From positions 1 to 8,655 of the forward strand of contig DOUW01000247.1 in assembly GCA_003520365.1 (NCBI GenBank): 8,655 nucleotides of DNA, in the 5' to 3' direction. The notes beneath the pieces were generated by a model. That model made no database searches. It had not been told where the DNA came from and was given only the letters and a program-made list of their open reading frames with translations. Below are positions 7,896-8,655 of the stretch, piece after piece (position 1 is the stretch's first letter; every line of letters starts with the position of its first letter). Made by a program: the position numbers and the translations under genes. The DNA comes from Massilia sp. (lineage in GTDB: Bacteria; Pseudomonadota; Gammaproteobacteria; Burkholderiales; Burkholderiaceae_D).

Positions 7896-8483
7896 TCAGC
7901 CGCCGATCAGCACCACCAGCTGGTTGACGACGTTGCCGCCGCGCGCGCCGGACAGGCGCGCGGTGACCACGTAGTGCACCTTCGGCGTCGATGCGAACTG
8001 CGGCGAGTCGGCCGCCAGGCTGTCGCCGGGCGAGACGATGGTGCCGCCGCTCGACCCGTTGTCGGCGGTCTGCACGCAGGCGTTGCCGTTGCCGTCGTAG
8101 GGTCCGATGAGCAGGCAGTGGCGGTGCACCACGTACTCGATCTGCTGGCCCTCGTGGGTCACCGTGCGCTTGCCGTTCCAGAAAGCGTCCGAGCGCACGC
8201 CCTGGCGGGGGTCGAGCGTGGCCAGGTAGCCCTGGTCCGGCACGTCCTCGTTGAGCAGCGCCTTGTTGCCGCCGGCGGTCTCGCTCAGCCACTTGAAGCC
8301 GGCGTGCAGGCCGAAGTCGACCGCGCGGCTCTGGGCCGAGTCGTAGGCCAGGTTCGAGGCCGTCAGGGTGGTCGAGTTGCTCGACTTGAGCAGGTAGATG
8401 CTCGAGATGAGCATCACCAGCAGGATGATCAGCATGACCGGCAGCGCCAGGCCGGCCTGGCGATGGAAATTCATACGATGCAT
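7896..8483 (-). CDS. pilX: PilX-family type IV pilus minor pilin
   Basis: PilX-type minor pilins (GspK-like) join PilV, PilW and FimU/FimT in the complex that primes pilus assembly and carries PilY1. The product of 195 residues has a short basic leader (MHRMNFHRQAG) and a hydrophobic helix (about 12-33: LALPVMLIILLVMLISSIYL) followed by KSSNSTTLTASNLAYDSAQSRAVDFG-like sequence, the usual PilX arrangement. Prepilin peptidase would cut after Gly11. Position +5 of the mature protein is Val, not Glu, as in GspK-like pilins. Cys123 and Cys136 in the C-terminal domain (HRHC...NAC) could pair. GGAGG at 8492-8496 is 8 nt from ATG 8483 but only 2 nt from ATG 8489, so I prefer 8483. ATG 8489 would overlap the pilW stop by 4 nt. 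Either way it is tightly coupled to pilW. The family call rests on the N-terminus, size and position between pilW and pilY1. Confidence 0.87.
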   Translation of the reverse strand: MHRMNFHRQAGLALPVMLIILLVMLISSIYLLKSSNSTTLTASNLAYDSAQSRAVDFGLHAGFKWLSETAGGNKALLNEDVPDQGYLATLDPRQGVRSDAFWNGKRTVTHEGQQIEYVVHRHCLLIGPYDGNGNACVQTADNGSSGGTIVSPGDSLAADSPQFASTPKVHYVVTARLSGARGGNVVNQLVVLIGG

Positions 8484-8485
8484 GT

Positions 8486-8655
8486 TCATGGCCTCCAGCC
8501 CGCGTTGCGCAGCGGGACGATGGTCTCGAAGACGCGGTAGCGGTAGCAGCGCCAGGCGGTGTCGGTGGCGCTGGCCGCGACCTCGACCGTGATCGGCACG
8601 GCCGTCACGCCCTGCGGCACGGCGCTGGCGAACACCACCGGCTTGGCGCTGCTGG
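8486..8655 (-). CDS. pilW: PilW-family type IV pilus minor pilin, C-terminal 55 residues (starts beyond the window)
   Basis: Reading leftward from the window edge gives 55 codons and a TGA at 8488-8486. The end, WRCYRYRVFETIVPLRNAGW followed by RP, is the hallmark C-terminus of PilW-family pilins (WRCYRYRxFxTxIPLRN). The part before it (VVFASAVPQGVTAVPITVEV) fits the beta-sheet domain. PilW is a minor pilin that works with PilX, PilV and PilY1 in pilus priming. The stop codon overlaps the upstream possible pilX start as ATGA, which suggests translational coupling. The N-terminus with the prepilin leader is not visible. Confidence 0.88.
   Translation of the reverse strand, partial: SSAKPVVFASAVPQGVTAVPITVEVAASATDTAWRCYRYRVFETIVPLRNAGWRP

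Noticed and set aside
7671..8540. A 289-codon plus-strand frame across the pilY1-pilX-pilW junctions
   Set aside because: It is antisense to three supported genes and has no ribosome binding site or domain of note.

Overview
The window looks like chromosomal DNA of a GC-rich betaproteobacterium. The predicted proteins, especially the RF3 sequence and the style of the PilY1 and TonB-receptor sequences, suggest the Oxalobacteraceae, perhaps the Massilia/Duganella/Telluria group. That placement is inference from protein style and was not checked by a search. Every gene I can support is on the minus strand, so the window is transcribed from right to left. The coding regions are strongly GC-rich. 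The one clearly AT-rich patch, about 1189-1335, is intergenic.

Right part (8655 to 3188): the end of a type IV pilus minor-pilin operon. It holds the C-terminal 55 residues of a PilW-family minor pilin, a PilX-family minor pilin, and a very large PilY1-type tip adhesin of about 1550 residues. pilW and pilX abut or overlap by 4 nt, depending on which pilX start is used. pilX and pilY1 are separated by about 55 nt. PilW and PilX should help form the priming complex at the pilus tip. PilY1 should sit on that complex, with an N-terminal von Willebrand factor A (vWA) part exposed and a C-terminal beta-propeller of the Neisseria PilC type. A GC-rich hairpin follows pilY1 and may end the operon. No pilE-like gene follows pilY1.

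Middle (3078 to 1399): prfC, encoding peptide chain release factor 3, a complete housekeeping GTPase with an unusual 26-residue Ala/Gly-rich N-terminal extension. A textbook rho-independent terminator follows it (1327-1359).

Left part (1172 to 1): the N-terminal 390 residues of a TonB-dependent outer-membrane receptor, running off the window edge. It has its own candidate sigma-70 promoter in the AT-rich gap. A perfect 9-bp inverted repeat overlaps the -10 box and the likely transcription start, and a second perfect inverted repeat brackets the -35 box. This looks like a dedicated regulatory region.

The most interesting points are the unusually long insertion that splits the PilY1 vWA region, with an internal Cys-containing repeat and two module-like segments, and the layered inverted repeats at the receptor promoter. 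I see no CRISPR array, tRNA, rRNA, insertion sequence or phage gene. No stretch over 300 bases lacks a gene.
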